A stretch of 64,000 nt of DNA from Salinimicrobium sp050750585 (GTDB taxonomy: Bacteria; Bacteroidota; Bacteroidia; Flavobacteriales; Flavobacteriaceae). Numbering within the stretch: the first letter of the stretch is position 1; every line of letters begins with the position of its first letter. Under the pieces are notes generated by a model. That model saw nothing but the letters and a program-made list of their open reading frames with translations, did not search any database and had not been told where the DNA came from. The translations under genes were made by a program, and so were the position numbers. The stretch covers positions 1 through 64,000 of the forward strand of contig NZ_JBOJLM010000004.1 of NCBI RefSeq assembly GCF_050750585.1, read 5' to 3'. This document shows, piece by piece, positions 26,237 through 33,581 of the stretch.

Positions 26237-26253
26237 TGCAGAATATTGCGCAT

Positions 26254-26283
26254 AAAAAAAGGTGGAAATTTCCACCTTTTTTT
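26254..26283. terminator. Bidirectional terminator between sodA and recJ
   Basis: Perfect 15-bp arms AAAAAAAGGTGGAAA / TTTCCACCTTTTTTT with no spacer; in practice a small loop forms at the AAATTT centre. The A/T flanks serve both directions. Confidence 0.85.
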
Positions 26284-26451
26284 GCCCCAAATCTACCATG
26301 AACTTAACCTACTTATGTTATGGCTTTACTAAAGTAGCTAAACATCTCATTATCAGAAACTTTTTTAGATGAAGTACATGGAAAATTGTTGAAGAGCAAA
26401 TAGGCGGTATGTGCTGTAAGAATTCAGCAACAATATTAACAAAAGGTCAAG

Positions 26452-28149
26452 CTAATTCACCTCAATGTCTTTTAATTTTAGTTGTAGCGTGATATTGCCC
26501 TGAAATTCATTTTCTTCAATAGAATAGGCAGCCTTGACCTTTTTCCCTTCACTTACCAGCTCACACTTCTTCCCCAAATCAAACCCTATGGCGCCAAAGC
26601 TGCGATCATTTCCCTTCTGATAAAACCTGGCTTTCAGGTGCTTGTCATCTCCGCCAACACAGCGGGCGTAACCGGTATCCCGCAAATTTTTTGACATAAA
26701 AACAGGAGACATATTGCCGGGCCCAAATGGTGCAAACTGTTTAAGGATCCTATAGAACTTATCTGTAATATCACCGAGTTCTATTTCGGCATCAATCTGA
26801 ATTTCGGGAGTTAGCAGGCGGGGATCTATTGTAGCCGAAACCACTTCTTCAAATTTTTTCTTGAAATTCTCATATTGATCAGAGAGCAGTGTTAAGCCTG
26901 CCGCATATTTGTGACCTCCAAATTGTTCAATGAATTCACTGCAGCCCTCCAAAGCATCATACACATCAAAACCACTGACAGAACGTGCCGATGCCGCAAG
27001 TTTTTCACCGCTGCGGGTAAACACCAGGGTAGGGCGGTAATAAGTTTCGGTAAGCCTCGATGCCACGATCCCAATCACCCCTTTATGCCAGGTCTCCCGG
27101 TAAACTACTGTGGTCTTTCTCTCCTGTTCGCAAAGTTCGTCAATCTGGGCAAGTGCTTCTTCAGTAATGACTTTATCTGTCTCTCTTCGGCTGGTGTTGT
27201 ACTCTTCAATTTCGGCTGCAAATATTTTTGCCTGCACACTATCTTCTTCAGTAAGCAGGTTAACGGCGTGTAGCCCGTGCTTCATCCTTCCGGCTGCATT
27301 GATGCGGGGCGCAACTATAAAAACCACATCTGTAAGGGTGAGTTGTTCCTTCTTCACCTGTTCGAGGATTGCACCAATTCCTGCACGGGGAGCGACATTT
27401 ATTACCTGCAGGCCATGATAGGCAAGTATCCGGTTTTCTCCGGTTACCGGCACTATATCGGCCCCAATAGCTGTAGCAACCAGGTCAAGGTATGGGATGA
27501 GCACTCCAAATGGCTCTCCCCGCTTTTGGTTTAGAGCCTGCAACAGTTTGAAGCCCACGCCACATCCGCAGAGTTCCTTATAAGGGTATTCACAATCTTC
27601 TCTTTTGGGATCCAGTACAGCTACCGCCTTTGGTATTTCTGCCCCCGGCCTGTGATGATCACAAATTACAAAGTCAATGCCCTTTTCACTGGCATAGGCT
27701 ACTTTTTCAATAGCTTTAATTCCGCAATCGAGGGCAATGATGAGGCTAATGTCATTATCGGCTGCAAAATCTATCCCTTTATAAGACACACCGTATCCTT
27801 CTTCATAACGGTCGGGGATATAGGTCACAACGTTTGGGTAGATCCTTTTTAGATAAGAAGAAACCAATGCAACACTCGTAGTGCCATCTACATCATAATC
27901 TCCAAAGACCATGATATTTTCCCCTTTTTGAAGGGCAAGCTCGATCCTGCTTACCGCTGCTTCCATATCTTTCATTAGAAAAGGATCGTGGAGGTCTTCA
28001 AGACTGGGACGGAAGAATTTTTTGGCTTCTTCAAATGTTTCTATGCCGCGCTGAACCAGCAATGAAGCTATTGGTTTTTCTACACCTAAAGCTTCCTGCA
28101 GATGTTCAACTGTTGAAGGATCGGGTTTAGGTTTGAGTGTCCAGCGCAT
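26452..28149 (-). CDS. recJ: Single-stranded-DNA-specific exonuclease RecJ
   Basis: A 565-residue DHH-family nuclease. DHH motifs are present: FGDYDVDGTTSVAL near residue 80 (motif I), ALDCGIKA (motif II) and VICDHHRPG (motif III DHH), followed by the DHHA1 region with GGHKYAAGL and a C-terminal OB-like domain. It degrades single-stranded DNA 5' to 3' in recombination and mismatch repair. Length is normal for RecJ. A dispersed palindrome lies about 95 nt upstream of the start. Confidence 0.96.
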   Translation of the reverse strand: MRWTLKPKPDPSTVEHLQEALGVEKPIASLLVQRGIETFEEAKKFFRPSLEDLHDPFLMKDMEAAVSRIELALQKGENIMVFGDYDVDGTTSVALVSSYLKRIYPNVVTYIPDRYEEGYGVSYKGIDFAADNDISLIIALDCGIKAIEKVAYASEKGIDFVICDHHRPGAEIPKAVAVLDPKREDCEYPYKELCGCGVGFKLLQALNQKRGEPFGVLIPYLDLVATAIGADIVPVTGENRILAYHGLQVINVAPRAGIGAILEQVKKEQLTLTDVVFIVAPRINAAGRMKHGLHAVNLLTEEDSVQAKIFAAEIEEYNTSRRETDKVITEEALAQIDELCEQERKTTVVYRETWHKGVIGIVASRLTETYYRPTLVFTRSGEKLAASARSVSGFDVYDALEGCSEFIEQFGGHKYAAGLTLLSDQYENFKKKFEEVVSATIDPRLLTPEIQIDAEIELGDITDKFYRILKQFAPFGPGNMSPVFMSKNLRDTGYARCVGGDDKHLKARFYQKGNDRSFGAIGFDLGKKCELVSEGKKVKAAYSIEENEFQGNITLQLKLKDIEVN

Positions 28150-28244
28150 AGAGTTTTTTTTTCAAAAATACTGATTGTTTCAGAAAAAAATCTTCTTACA
28201 CAATTCCTGAAGATAGCATTTGAAGAAATTTCCTTCTAAAGTAA

Positions 28245-28271
28245 GGTGTCAAAAATGTCATTTTCAGCACC
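28245..28271. repeat. Dispersed palindrome copy 4 (full 13-1-13 form, one core mismatch)
   Basis: GGTGTC, core AAAAATGTCATTTTC at 28251-28265, then AGCACC. It lies between rsmI (downstream end) and recJ (upstream side), both minus strand. Confidence 0.8.
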
Positions 28272-28342
28272 TCATCATTTTTATGCAGGTTGGATTCTTT
28301 TCTGAAACAATCACCACACTCACAATTTAGATAGCAGAATAG

Positions 28343-29014
28343 CTATTTCTTCCCTGCAACAACAACTACAATCTCTCCTTTAGGAGGTTTCGCTTCATAG
28401 TGCGAAAGAACTTCAGCTGCTGTTCCTCTCACGGTTTCCTCATGTAGCTTGGTGATCTCCCGGGATACCGAAACCTGCCTGTCTTCTCCAAAGAATTCTT
28501 TTATCTGGCCCAGAGTTTTTAGAAGTTTGTGCGGCGATTCATATAATATTATGGTACGGGGTTCCTGCGCCATCAATTCCAGCCTGGTTTGCCGTCCTTT
28601 TTTTACCGGCAAAAAACCTTCAAAAACGAACTTGTCATTGGGCAACCCACTGTTCACAAGGGCAGGAACAAAAGCAGTGGCACCTGGTAAACAATCTACT
28701 TCCAGCCCTGCTTCAACACAGGCACGGGTTAATAGAAATCCGGGGTCACTAATTGCAGGCGTCCCGGCATCACTTATTAATGCTACAGTTTTTCCATTCT
28801 GGATTTGCCGCACCACATTTTCTACCGTTTTATGCTCATTGTGCATATGGTGGCTCTGCATGGGTGTATTTATCTCAAAATGTTTTAGCAGCTTTCCGCT
28901 GTTACGGGTGTCTTCGGCCAGGATAAGATCTACTTCTTTGAGAACCCTAATGGCGCGAAAAGTAATATCTTCAAGGTTGCCAATAGGCGTGGGCACGAGG
29001 TATAGTTTCGCCAT
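28343..29014 (-). CDS. rsmI: 16S rRNA (cytidine(1402)-2'-O)-methyltransferase
   Basis: A 223-residue tetrapyrrole-methylase-fold enzyme. The N-terminal YLVPTPIGNLEDITFRAI, the following LILAEDTRNSGKLL and the SAM-site ISDAGTPAISDPGFLL are strict RsmI signatures. It methylates the 2'-O of C1402 in the ribosomal decoding centre. It starts 6 nt after the stop of an unknown conserved gene upstream, so the two may share a transcript. No anomalies. Confidence 0.96.
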   Translation of the reverse strand: MAKLYLVPTPIGNLEDITFRAIRVLKEVDLILAEDTRNSGKLLKHFEINTPMQSHHMHNEHKTVENVVRQIQNGKTVALISDAGTPAISDPGFLLTRACVEAGLEVDCLPGATAFVPALVNSGLPNDKFVFEGFLPVKKGRQTRLELMAQEPRTIILYESPHKLLKTLGQIKEFFGEDRQVSVSREITKLHEETVRGTAAEVLSHYEAKPPKGEIVVVVAGKK

Positions 29015-29020
29015 AGAACC

Positions 29021-29818
29021 TTATTCGAAGTTCTTTTCAACTATAGCCAGAAACCTGCTTTCATAGTCTTCTTTTCCCTCCCAGTTATTATAGTCGGGCT
29101 TGACCATGTTTGCAACAAAATTAAAGGCTTCTTCCTTAGTCCTTATAGTAATGAGTTGAGACAACACCCTGTTATAATCTGATGTACTCCCGTCAAAAAG
29201 GTGCTTTACAAAGGCCATTCTGTCGTTAAGTCCAATATTGATACCTTTCTTGAGCCTGTCATTGAGGGATTTTGGTTTTTCCTGGGCAGAACCCTGTCTT
29301 TTCACCGGTTCAAACTGCGGCAGGTTATCATAATGCACTCCCCCAATATCGCTCATATCGTTCTTCTTGTAATTGCGTGGTTCTACATGTGCAAAGAGAT
29401 CGTCAACCTGCTGAGTCTCGAGTGGCATCTGGGCCACAATATCCTTGATCTTTTCGGTATTTGGCTCGGTAATCTCTTCAGAATCGTTGTATTCAAGTCC
29501 GGTAGGGTTATACTCGTCTGGTTCTGGTGTATCTTCTTCCTGCACCGGCGGCAACGGTTCCTTCTTTTCTTCGGAAGCTTTAACCGGAACTTCTTTTTCT
29601 TTTGGAGCTTCTACTTTCTGAGCAGTTTTTACTACTTCCTGCTCTCTTATTTCTGAAGCCGTGTAGAGATTAGATTCGGTAAAATTGTAGACGGTAAGCT
29701 TTTCGTATAATCTCCTGGCAAGTTCTTTTAATTCCCCGGTAGCGACCTGGTCCTGATCCTTTAAAAGAGCAACTTTTTCGGCCAAAGCTACTAATTCCCC
29801 TTTCAATTGCTTTTTCAT
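29021..29818 (-). CDS. Conserved hypothetical protein with coiled N-terminus and acidic linker
   Basis: Start chosen at the ATG at 29818 (MKKQLKGELVALAEKVALLK); another ATG three codons earlier at 29827 is possible. About 265 residues in three parts: an N-terminal amphipathic helix region, an acidic Pro/Glu-rich linker (residues ~75-150) and a conserved-looking helical C-terminus with LNDRLKKGINIGLNDRMAF and a long helix ending NWEGKEDYESRF. There are no membrane spans or signal. I do not recognise a function; it lies just upstream of rsmI and divergent from tdk. The C-terminus looks like a protein-binding helical module. Confidence 0.75.
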   Translation of the reverse strand: MKKQLKGELVALAEKVALLKDQDQVATGELKELARRLYEKLTVYNFTESNLYTASEIREQEVVKTAQKVEAPKEKEVPVKASEEKKEPLPPVQEEDTPEPDEYNPTGLEYNDSEEITEPNTEKIKDIVAQMPLETQQVDDLFAHVEPRNYKKNDMSDIGGVHYDNLPQFEPVKRQGSAQEKPKSLNDRLKKGINIGLNDRMAFVKHLFDGSTSDYNRVLSQLITIRTKEEAFNFVANMVKPDYNNWEGKEDYESRFLAIVEKNFE

Positions 29819-29858
29819 AACTTTCATTCTTGCAACCCGAATACGGTTGTATTTTTAA

Positions 29859-29866
29859 TAAATTTG
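29859..29866 (+). promoter_or_regulatory. Putative -7 box for tdk-alr
   Basis: TAAATTTG matches TAnnTTTG and lies 51 nt before the tdk ATG at 29918. Confidence 0.35.
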
Positions 29867-29917
29867 TGTCACCTTTATCAAAAGCGAAGTCTGCTTTTTG
29901 GTCTTGAAAAATACAAA

Positions 29918-30586
29918 ATGTTTCTTGAAAATACAGTAAATCATAAAGAGCAATTTGGGTGGATTGAAGTTATATGCGGCTCGATGTTCTCTGGGAAGAC
30001 CGAAGAGCTGATTCGCAGACTCAAGCGCGCCAAATTTGCCAAACAAAAGGTCGAAATCTTTAAACCGGCCATAGATACCCGCTACAATGAAGAGATGGTG
30101 GTGTCTCACGATTCTAATGAAATAAGGTCCACCCCTGTTCCTGCTGCAGCCAATATCAGGCTGCTGGCCGATGATTGCGATGTGGTGGGCATTGATGAAG
30201 CCCAGTTCTTTGACGAAGAAATCGTCTCTGTATGCAATGATCTTGCAAACAGAGGGGTAAGAGTGATCGTTGCCGGACTCGATATGGATTTTAAAGGCAA
30301 CCCCTTTGGGCCAATGCCCAACTTAATGGCCACTGCCGAATATGTCACCAAAGTACACGCCGTTTGCACCCGTACCGGAAACCTCGCCCAATACAGCTAC
30401 CGCAAGACTTCAAATGAAGACCTTGTGATGCTGGGAGAGACCGAAGAATATGAGCCTTTGAGCCGCGGAGCTTTTTACAAAGCCCGGTTAAGAGAAAAAC
30501 TAAAAAATTTCGAGGTTACAGAACCCGAAGAATTAAAAGACACCAAAAGAAGTGAACATGCCGAAAGCCAGGGAGACCGTACTTGA
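29918..30586 (+). CDS. tdk: Thymidine kinase
   Basis: Start chosen at the ATG at 29918 (MFLENTVNHKEQFGWIEV); the frame extends 37 codons upstream but that part crosses the promoter-like box and has no family character. The 222 residues have the P-loop GSMFSGKTEEL, the Mg-binding GIDEAQFFDEE and the lasso-domain tail. The zinc-binding pairs of human-type TK1 (CxxC) are reduced here: CTRTG keeps one Cys and the later pair is missing. It phosphorylates thymidine in salvage. The alr start lies inside its 3' end, indicating coupling. Confidence 0.93.
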   Translation: MFLENTVNHKEQFGWIEVICGSMFSGKTEELIRRLKRAKFAKQKVEIFKPAIDTRYNEEMVVSHDSNEIRSTPVPAAANIRLLADDCDVVGIDEAQFFDEEIVSVCNDLANRGVRVIVAGLDMDFKGNPFGPMPNLMATAEYVTKVHAVCTRTGNLAQYSYRKTSNEDLVMLGETEEYEPLSRGAFYKARLREKLKNFEVTEPEELKDTKRSEHAESQGDRT

Positions 30587-31667
30587 AATAAATCTTGATG
30601 CCTTAGCGCACAACTACAATTACATTAGGTCAAAACTCGATGAAGATGTAAAATTTATGGCCGTGGTCAAGGCCTTTGGTTATGGAAGCGACGTAGCCGG
30701 CATAGCCCATAAGCTCGTGGAGCTGGGCGCCGACTATTTTGCGGTAGCTTATACTTCTGAAGGTATTGCGTTAAGAGAAGCCGGAATTGAAGCCCCTATC
30801 CTGGTTCTTCACCCTCAGTCATTCAATTTTGAAGCTGTTATTGAAAATTGCCTGGAACCAAGCCTTTACAGCAAGTTCGTTTTAGAAGAATTTGTCAAAA
30901 CTGCTGAAGAAAAAAATCAGAAAGAATATCCTGTACATATTAAGTTCAACACCGGACTTAACCGCCTTGGGTTTTCAGAAAAAGAGACCGATGTAGTGAA
31001 AGACCTGCTCACAGCTACCACTGCAGTTAAAGCGAAATCATTCTTTTCGCATCTAGCCGCAAGTGAAGACTGGAAAGAACGGGAGTTCACCCTCATGCAG
31101 ATCCACACCTTCAGGAAAATTGCTGTTAAATTATATGACGATTTAGGCTACAGGCCCATGCTGCACATTTGCAATACCTCTGGGATCATTAACTATCCTA
31201 AAGCCCATTTTGACATGGTGCGATCGGGGATTGGACTTTACGGGTTTGGAAATGATGAGCCCAATGATGAAAAGTTTAGGCCAATTGGAACGCTTAAAAC
31301 CATCGTCTCACAAATCCATGTGCTGGAAAAAGGCCAGTCCCTGGGCTACAACCGCGCCTTTATCGCCGAAAAACGCACCAAAACAGCCACGCTTCCCATT
31401 GGTCATGCCGACGGGATTAACAGGCAGTATGGCAATGGCCGCGCCGGGGTAACTATTAATGGCAGCTACGCCCCAATTTTAGGAAATGTTTGTATGGACA
31501 TGGTGATGGTCGATATTACCGGAATTGACTGTAAAGAAGGGGATGAAGTCATTGTTTTTGGAGAAACTCAACGTGCAACTGCCTTTGCTGAAAAGGGAAA
31601 CACTATTTCCTACGAATTGATCACCGGAATCTCCCAAAGAGTGAAAAGAGTGCTTATTAAAAATTAA
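30558..31667 (+). CDS. alr: Alanine racemase
   Basis: Start chosen at the ATG at 30558 (MPKARETVLEINLDALAHNY); a GTG two codons earlier at 30552 is possible. The 369 residues show the PLP lysine Lys38 in VVKAFGYGSD and a C-terminal domain with GNVCMDMVMVDIT, which precedes the second catalytic Tyr region. It interconverts L- and D-alanine for peptidoglycan in the cytoplasm. It overlaps the end of tdk by about 29 nt and is separated by 36 nt from mscL. A pairing of tdk and alr is common in Flavobacteriia. Confidence 0.95.
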   Translation: MPKARETVLEINLDALAHNYNYIRSKLDEDVKFMAVVKAFGYGSDVAGIAHKLVELGADYFAVAYTSEGIALREAGIEAPILVLHPQSFNFEAVIENCLEPSLYSKFVLEEFVKTAEEKNQKEYPVHIKFNTGLNRLGFSEKETDVVKDLLTATTAVKAKSFFSHLAASEDWKEREFTLMQIHTFRKIAVKLYDDLGYRPMLHICNTSGIINYPKAHFDMVRSGIGLYGFGNDEPNDEKFRPIGTLKTIVSQIHVLEKGQSLGYNRAFIAEKRTKTATLPIGHADGINRQYGNGRAGVTINGSYAPILGNVCMDMVMVDITGIDCKEGDEVIVFGETQRATAFAEKGNTISYELITGISQRVKRVLIKN

Positions 31668-31703
31668 TTCATACATTTAGGTTACTAACTTAAAAATCTA
31701 ATT

Positions 31704-32132
31704 ATGGCATTCTTTAAGGATTTCAAGGCTTTTCTAATGAAAGGCGACATTATTGCCCTTGCTACCGCCGTAGTTGTAGGAGGTGCTTTTAATAAAATAG
31801 TTTCTTCTGTGGTAGCCGATATCATCATGCCTCTCATAGGTGTTATTACCGGGGGAGTTGATTTTTCACAGAAATTCATTTCTCTTGACGGTAACGAATA
31901 TGAAAGCCTGGATGCCGCAAAAGAAGCCGAAGCCGCAGTGCTCACCTACGGCAATGTTATTCAGGCTATTATTTATTTTGTGATTGTGGCCTTCTTTATT
32001 TTCCTGGTTTTACGGGCTTATGAAAGAACCAAAACTGCGAAAGAAGCTCCAAAAGTCACTGAACCTAAAGGCCCTTCACAGGAACAACTGCTTACCGAAA
32101 TTCGGGATGAATTAAGGAAAAAGAACAGCTAA
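31704..32132 (+). CDS. mscL: Large-conductance mechanosensitive channel
   Basis: A 142-residue MscL. The N-terminal amphipathic helix FKDFKAFLMKGDIIALATAV and the Gly/Ala-rich pore helix VVVGGAFNKIVSS are the family hallmarks, followed by a periplasmic loop, span 2 (IYFVIVAFFIFLVLRAY) and a cytoplasmic charged helix. It releases osmolytes on hypo-osmotic shock. It follows alr in the same direction. Its TAA stop is part of a dispersed palindrome (AGC TAA AAATG...), the same junction as at 12331. Confidence 0.95.
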   Translation: MAFFKDFKAFLMKGDIIALATAVVVGGAFNKIVSSVVADIIMPLIGVITGGVDFSQKFISLDGNEYESLDAAKEAEAAVLTYGNVIQAIIYFVIVAFFIFLVLRAYERTKTAKEAPKVTEPKGPSQEQLLTEIRDELRKKNS

Positions 32133-32151
32133 AAATGCCATTTTTCGCACC
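32131..32151. repeat. Dispersed palindrome copy 5, overlapping the mscL stop codon
   Basis: Core AAAAATGCCATTTTT at 32131-32145 followed by CGCACC. The two A bases of the mscL TAA stop are the first bases of the core. Confidence 0.85.
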
Positions 32152-32248
32152 TGTGTATCACTGCATGAGCAAGAAATAAATATTTTTGCGGCAAGAGAAC
32201 GAACTTTAAAACACGTAGTAACCGCTACGCTACATATCCTAACCTTAA

Positions 32249-32277
32249 ACCCCCGGAACCACCGGGGGTCTTTTTTT
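32249..32277 (+). terminator. Intrinsic terminator downstream of mscL
   Basis: 8-bp arms ACCCCCGG / CCGGGGGT with loop AACCA, then C and a run of seven T. Confidence 0.92.
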
Positions 32278-32378
32278 ACTACAACCCTCCATATTTAACA
32301 AACTGTACAAAGTGGTTATAAAAAGTCATTTGAGGCAGAATTTCTTTGCGTCTACTCTTTTTATTATTTGTAGTACAA

Positions 32379-32386
32379 TACATTTG
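32379..32386 (+). promoter_or_regulatory. Putative -7 box for asd
   Basis: TACATTTG matches TAnnTTTG, 77 nt before the chosen ATG at 32464. Confidence 0.35.
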
Positions 32387-32463
32387 TATAAAAATATCAG
32401 GACGAGCAGGAAATGGAGACTTACAGGTTTCCGAAGCCTGCGAGGTCTTCAAATCAATATAGC

Positions 32464-33453
32464 ATGAAAATAGCAGTTGTAGGCGCTACCGGGATGGTGG
32501 GCCAGGTAATGTTAAAAGTATTGGCAGAAAGAAACTTTCCGGTTACCGAATTGCTTCCGGTAGCTTCAGAAAGATCTGTAGGCAACAAGATAAGCTTCAA
32601 TAACAAAGAATATGAAGTGATTGGCCTGGAAGAGGCTGTGGCACAAAAGCCAGATATTGCCCTTTTTTCGGCCGGCGGTGAAACTTCCCTCGAATGGGCG
32701 CCAAAGTTCGTAGAAGCAGGCACTACTGTCATAGATAATTCTTCGGCCTGGAGAATGCATCCGGAAAAGAAACTTATTGTGCCCGAGATCAATGCTTCAG
32801 AATTGACTTCCGAAGATAAAATTATCGCAAATCCCAACTGCTCTACTATTCAAATGGTGATGGCACTTGCCCCTCTTCACAAAGAATACGGTATTACCCG
32901 CGTGGTGGTTTCTACGTACCAGTCTATTACAGGCACCGGCGTAAAAGCCGTACAGCAGTTAGAAAATGAATACAAAGGCGAGCAGGGAGAAATGGCATAT
33001 CCATACCCTATTCACCGTAATGCCATTCCGCAGTGTGACGTTTTTGAAGAAAACGGCTACACCAAAGAAGAGATGAAACTCACCAACGAGACCAAAAAGA
33101 TCCTAAAAGACAACGCTGTAGAAGTTACAGCCACCGCTATACGTATTCCGGTAGTAGGCGGGCACAGCGAATCTATAAATGTCACTTTTAGCAGGGATTT
33201 TGACGTTAATGACGTTAGAAGGCTGCTAAAAGAATTCCCCGGAGTCACCGTGCAGGATAATACTGATGTAAATACTTATCCCATGCCTATTTATGCCGAA
33301 GGTAAAGACGATGTTTTTGTGGGGCGTATAAGAAGAGACCTTTCTCAGGCTAATTCATTAAACATGTGGATTGTAGCCGATAACCTTAGAAAAGGAGCTG
33401 CCACCAATGCGGTGCAAATCGCCGAATATCTGGCAGATAATAAACTTGTTTAA
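32464..33453 (+). CDS. asd: Aspartate-semialdehyde dehydrogenase
   Basis: Start chosen at the ATG at 32464 (MKIAVVGATGMVGQVM), the canonical NADP-binding N-terminus; the 17-codon extension to 32413 lacks family character. The 329 residues include the catalytic Cys126 in NPNCSTIQM and the family segments TYQSITGTGVKAV and PVVGGHSESINV (catalytic His region). It reduces aspartyl phosphate to aspartate semialdehyde for lysine, diaminopimelate, threonine and methionine synthesis. It is a single gene: a dispersed palindrome and a hairpin follow within 80 nt. Confidence 0.95.
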   Translation: MKIAVVGATGMVGQVMLKVLAERNFPVTELLPVASERSVGNKISFNNKEYEVIGLEEAVAQKPDIALFSAGGETSLEWAPKFVEAGTTVIDNSSAWRMHPEKKLIVPEINASELTSEDKIIANPNCSTIQMVMALAPLHKEYGITRVVVSTYQSITGTGVKAVQQLENEYKGEQGEMAYPYPIHRNAIPQCDVFEENGYTKEEMKLTNETKKILKDNAVEVTATAIRIPVVGGHSESINVTFSRDFDVNDVRRLLKEFPGVTVQDNTDVNTYPMPIYAEGKDDVFVGRIRRDLSQANSLNMWIVADNLRKGAATNAVQIAEYLADNKLV

Positions 33454-33458
33454 AATAT

Positions 33459-33488
33459 GAGGTGCCAAAAATGGCATTTTTGAAGAGT
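33459..33488. repeat. Dispersed palindrome copy 6 (GAGGTG-flanked form)
   Basis: GAGGTGCC then core AAAAATGGCATTTTT at 33467-33481, then GAAGAGT. It lies 5 nt beyond the asd stop. Confidence 0.85.
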
Positions 33489-33496
33489 AATAATTT

Positions 33497-33530
33497 AAAG
33501 GCTGCATAATTCTTGTGCAGCCTTTCTTAT
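33497..33530 (+). terminator. Hairpin terminator downstream of asd
   Basis: Arms AAAGGCTGCA / TGCAGCCTTT at about 33498-33507 and 33516-33525 with an 8-nt loop, followed by C and a T-rich tail. Confidence 0.8.
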
Positions 33531-33581
33531 ATCTTTTAATGAGAAAATTAACTATTTTAGGACCTCTTAAACTACTGATAA

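Larger units (their letters stand above)
26094..26451. other. Intergenic region between sodA and recJ
   Basis: 358 nt between convergent genes. It holds a 110-nt inverted-repeat element (26124-26236), a second AT-rich perfect hairpin (26254-26283), and about 165 nt in which I see no gene or motif. Confidence 0.7.
32133..32463. other. Intergenic region between mscL and asd
   Basis: 331 nt. It holds the rest of the palindrome at the mscL stop, a strong terminator at 32249-32277 and a -7-like box at 32379-32386. An in-frame extension of asd begins at 32413 but has no family character. Nothing else is recognised. Confidence 0.7.

Noticed and set aside
29201..29656. 151-codon plus-strand frame
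   Set aside because: Antisense to the conserved hypothetical protein; its hydrophobic runs come from the complement of the acidic, Glu-rich linker.
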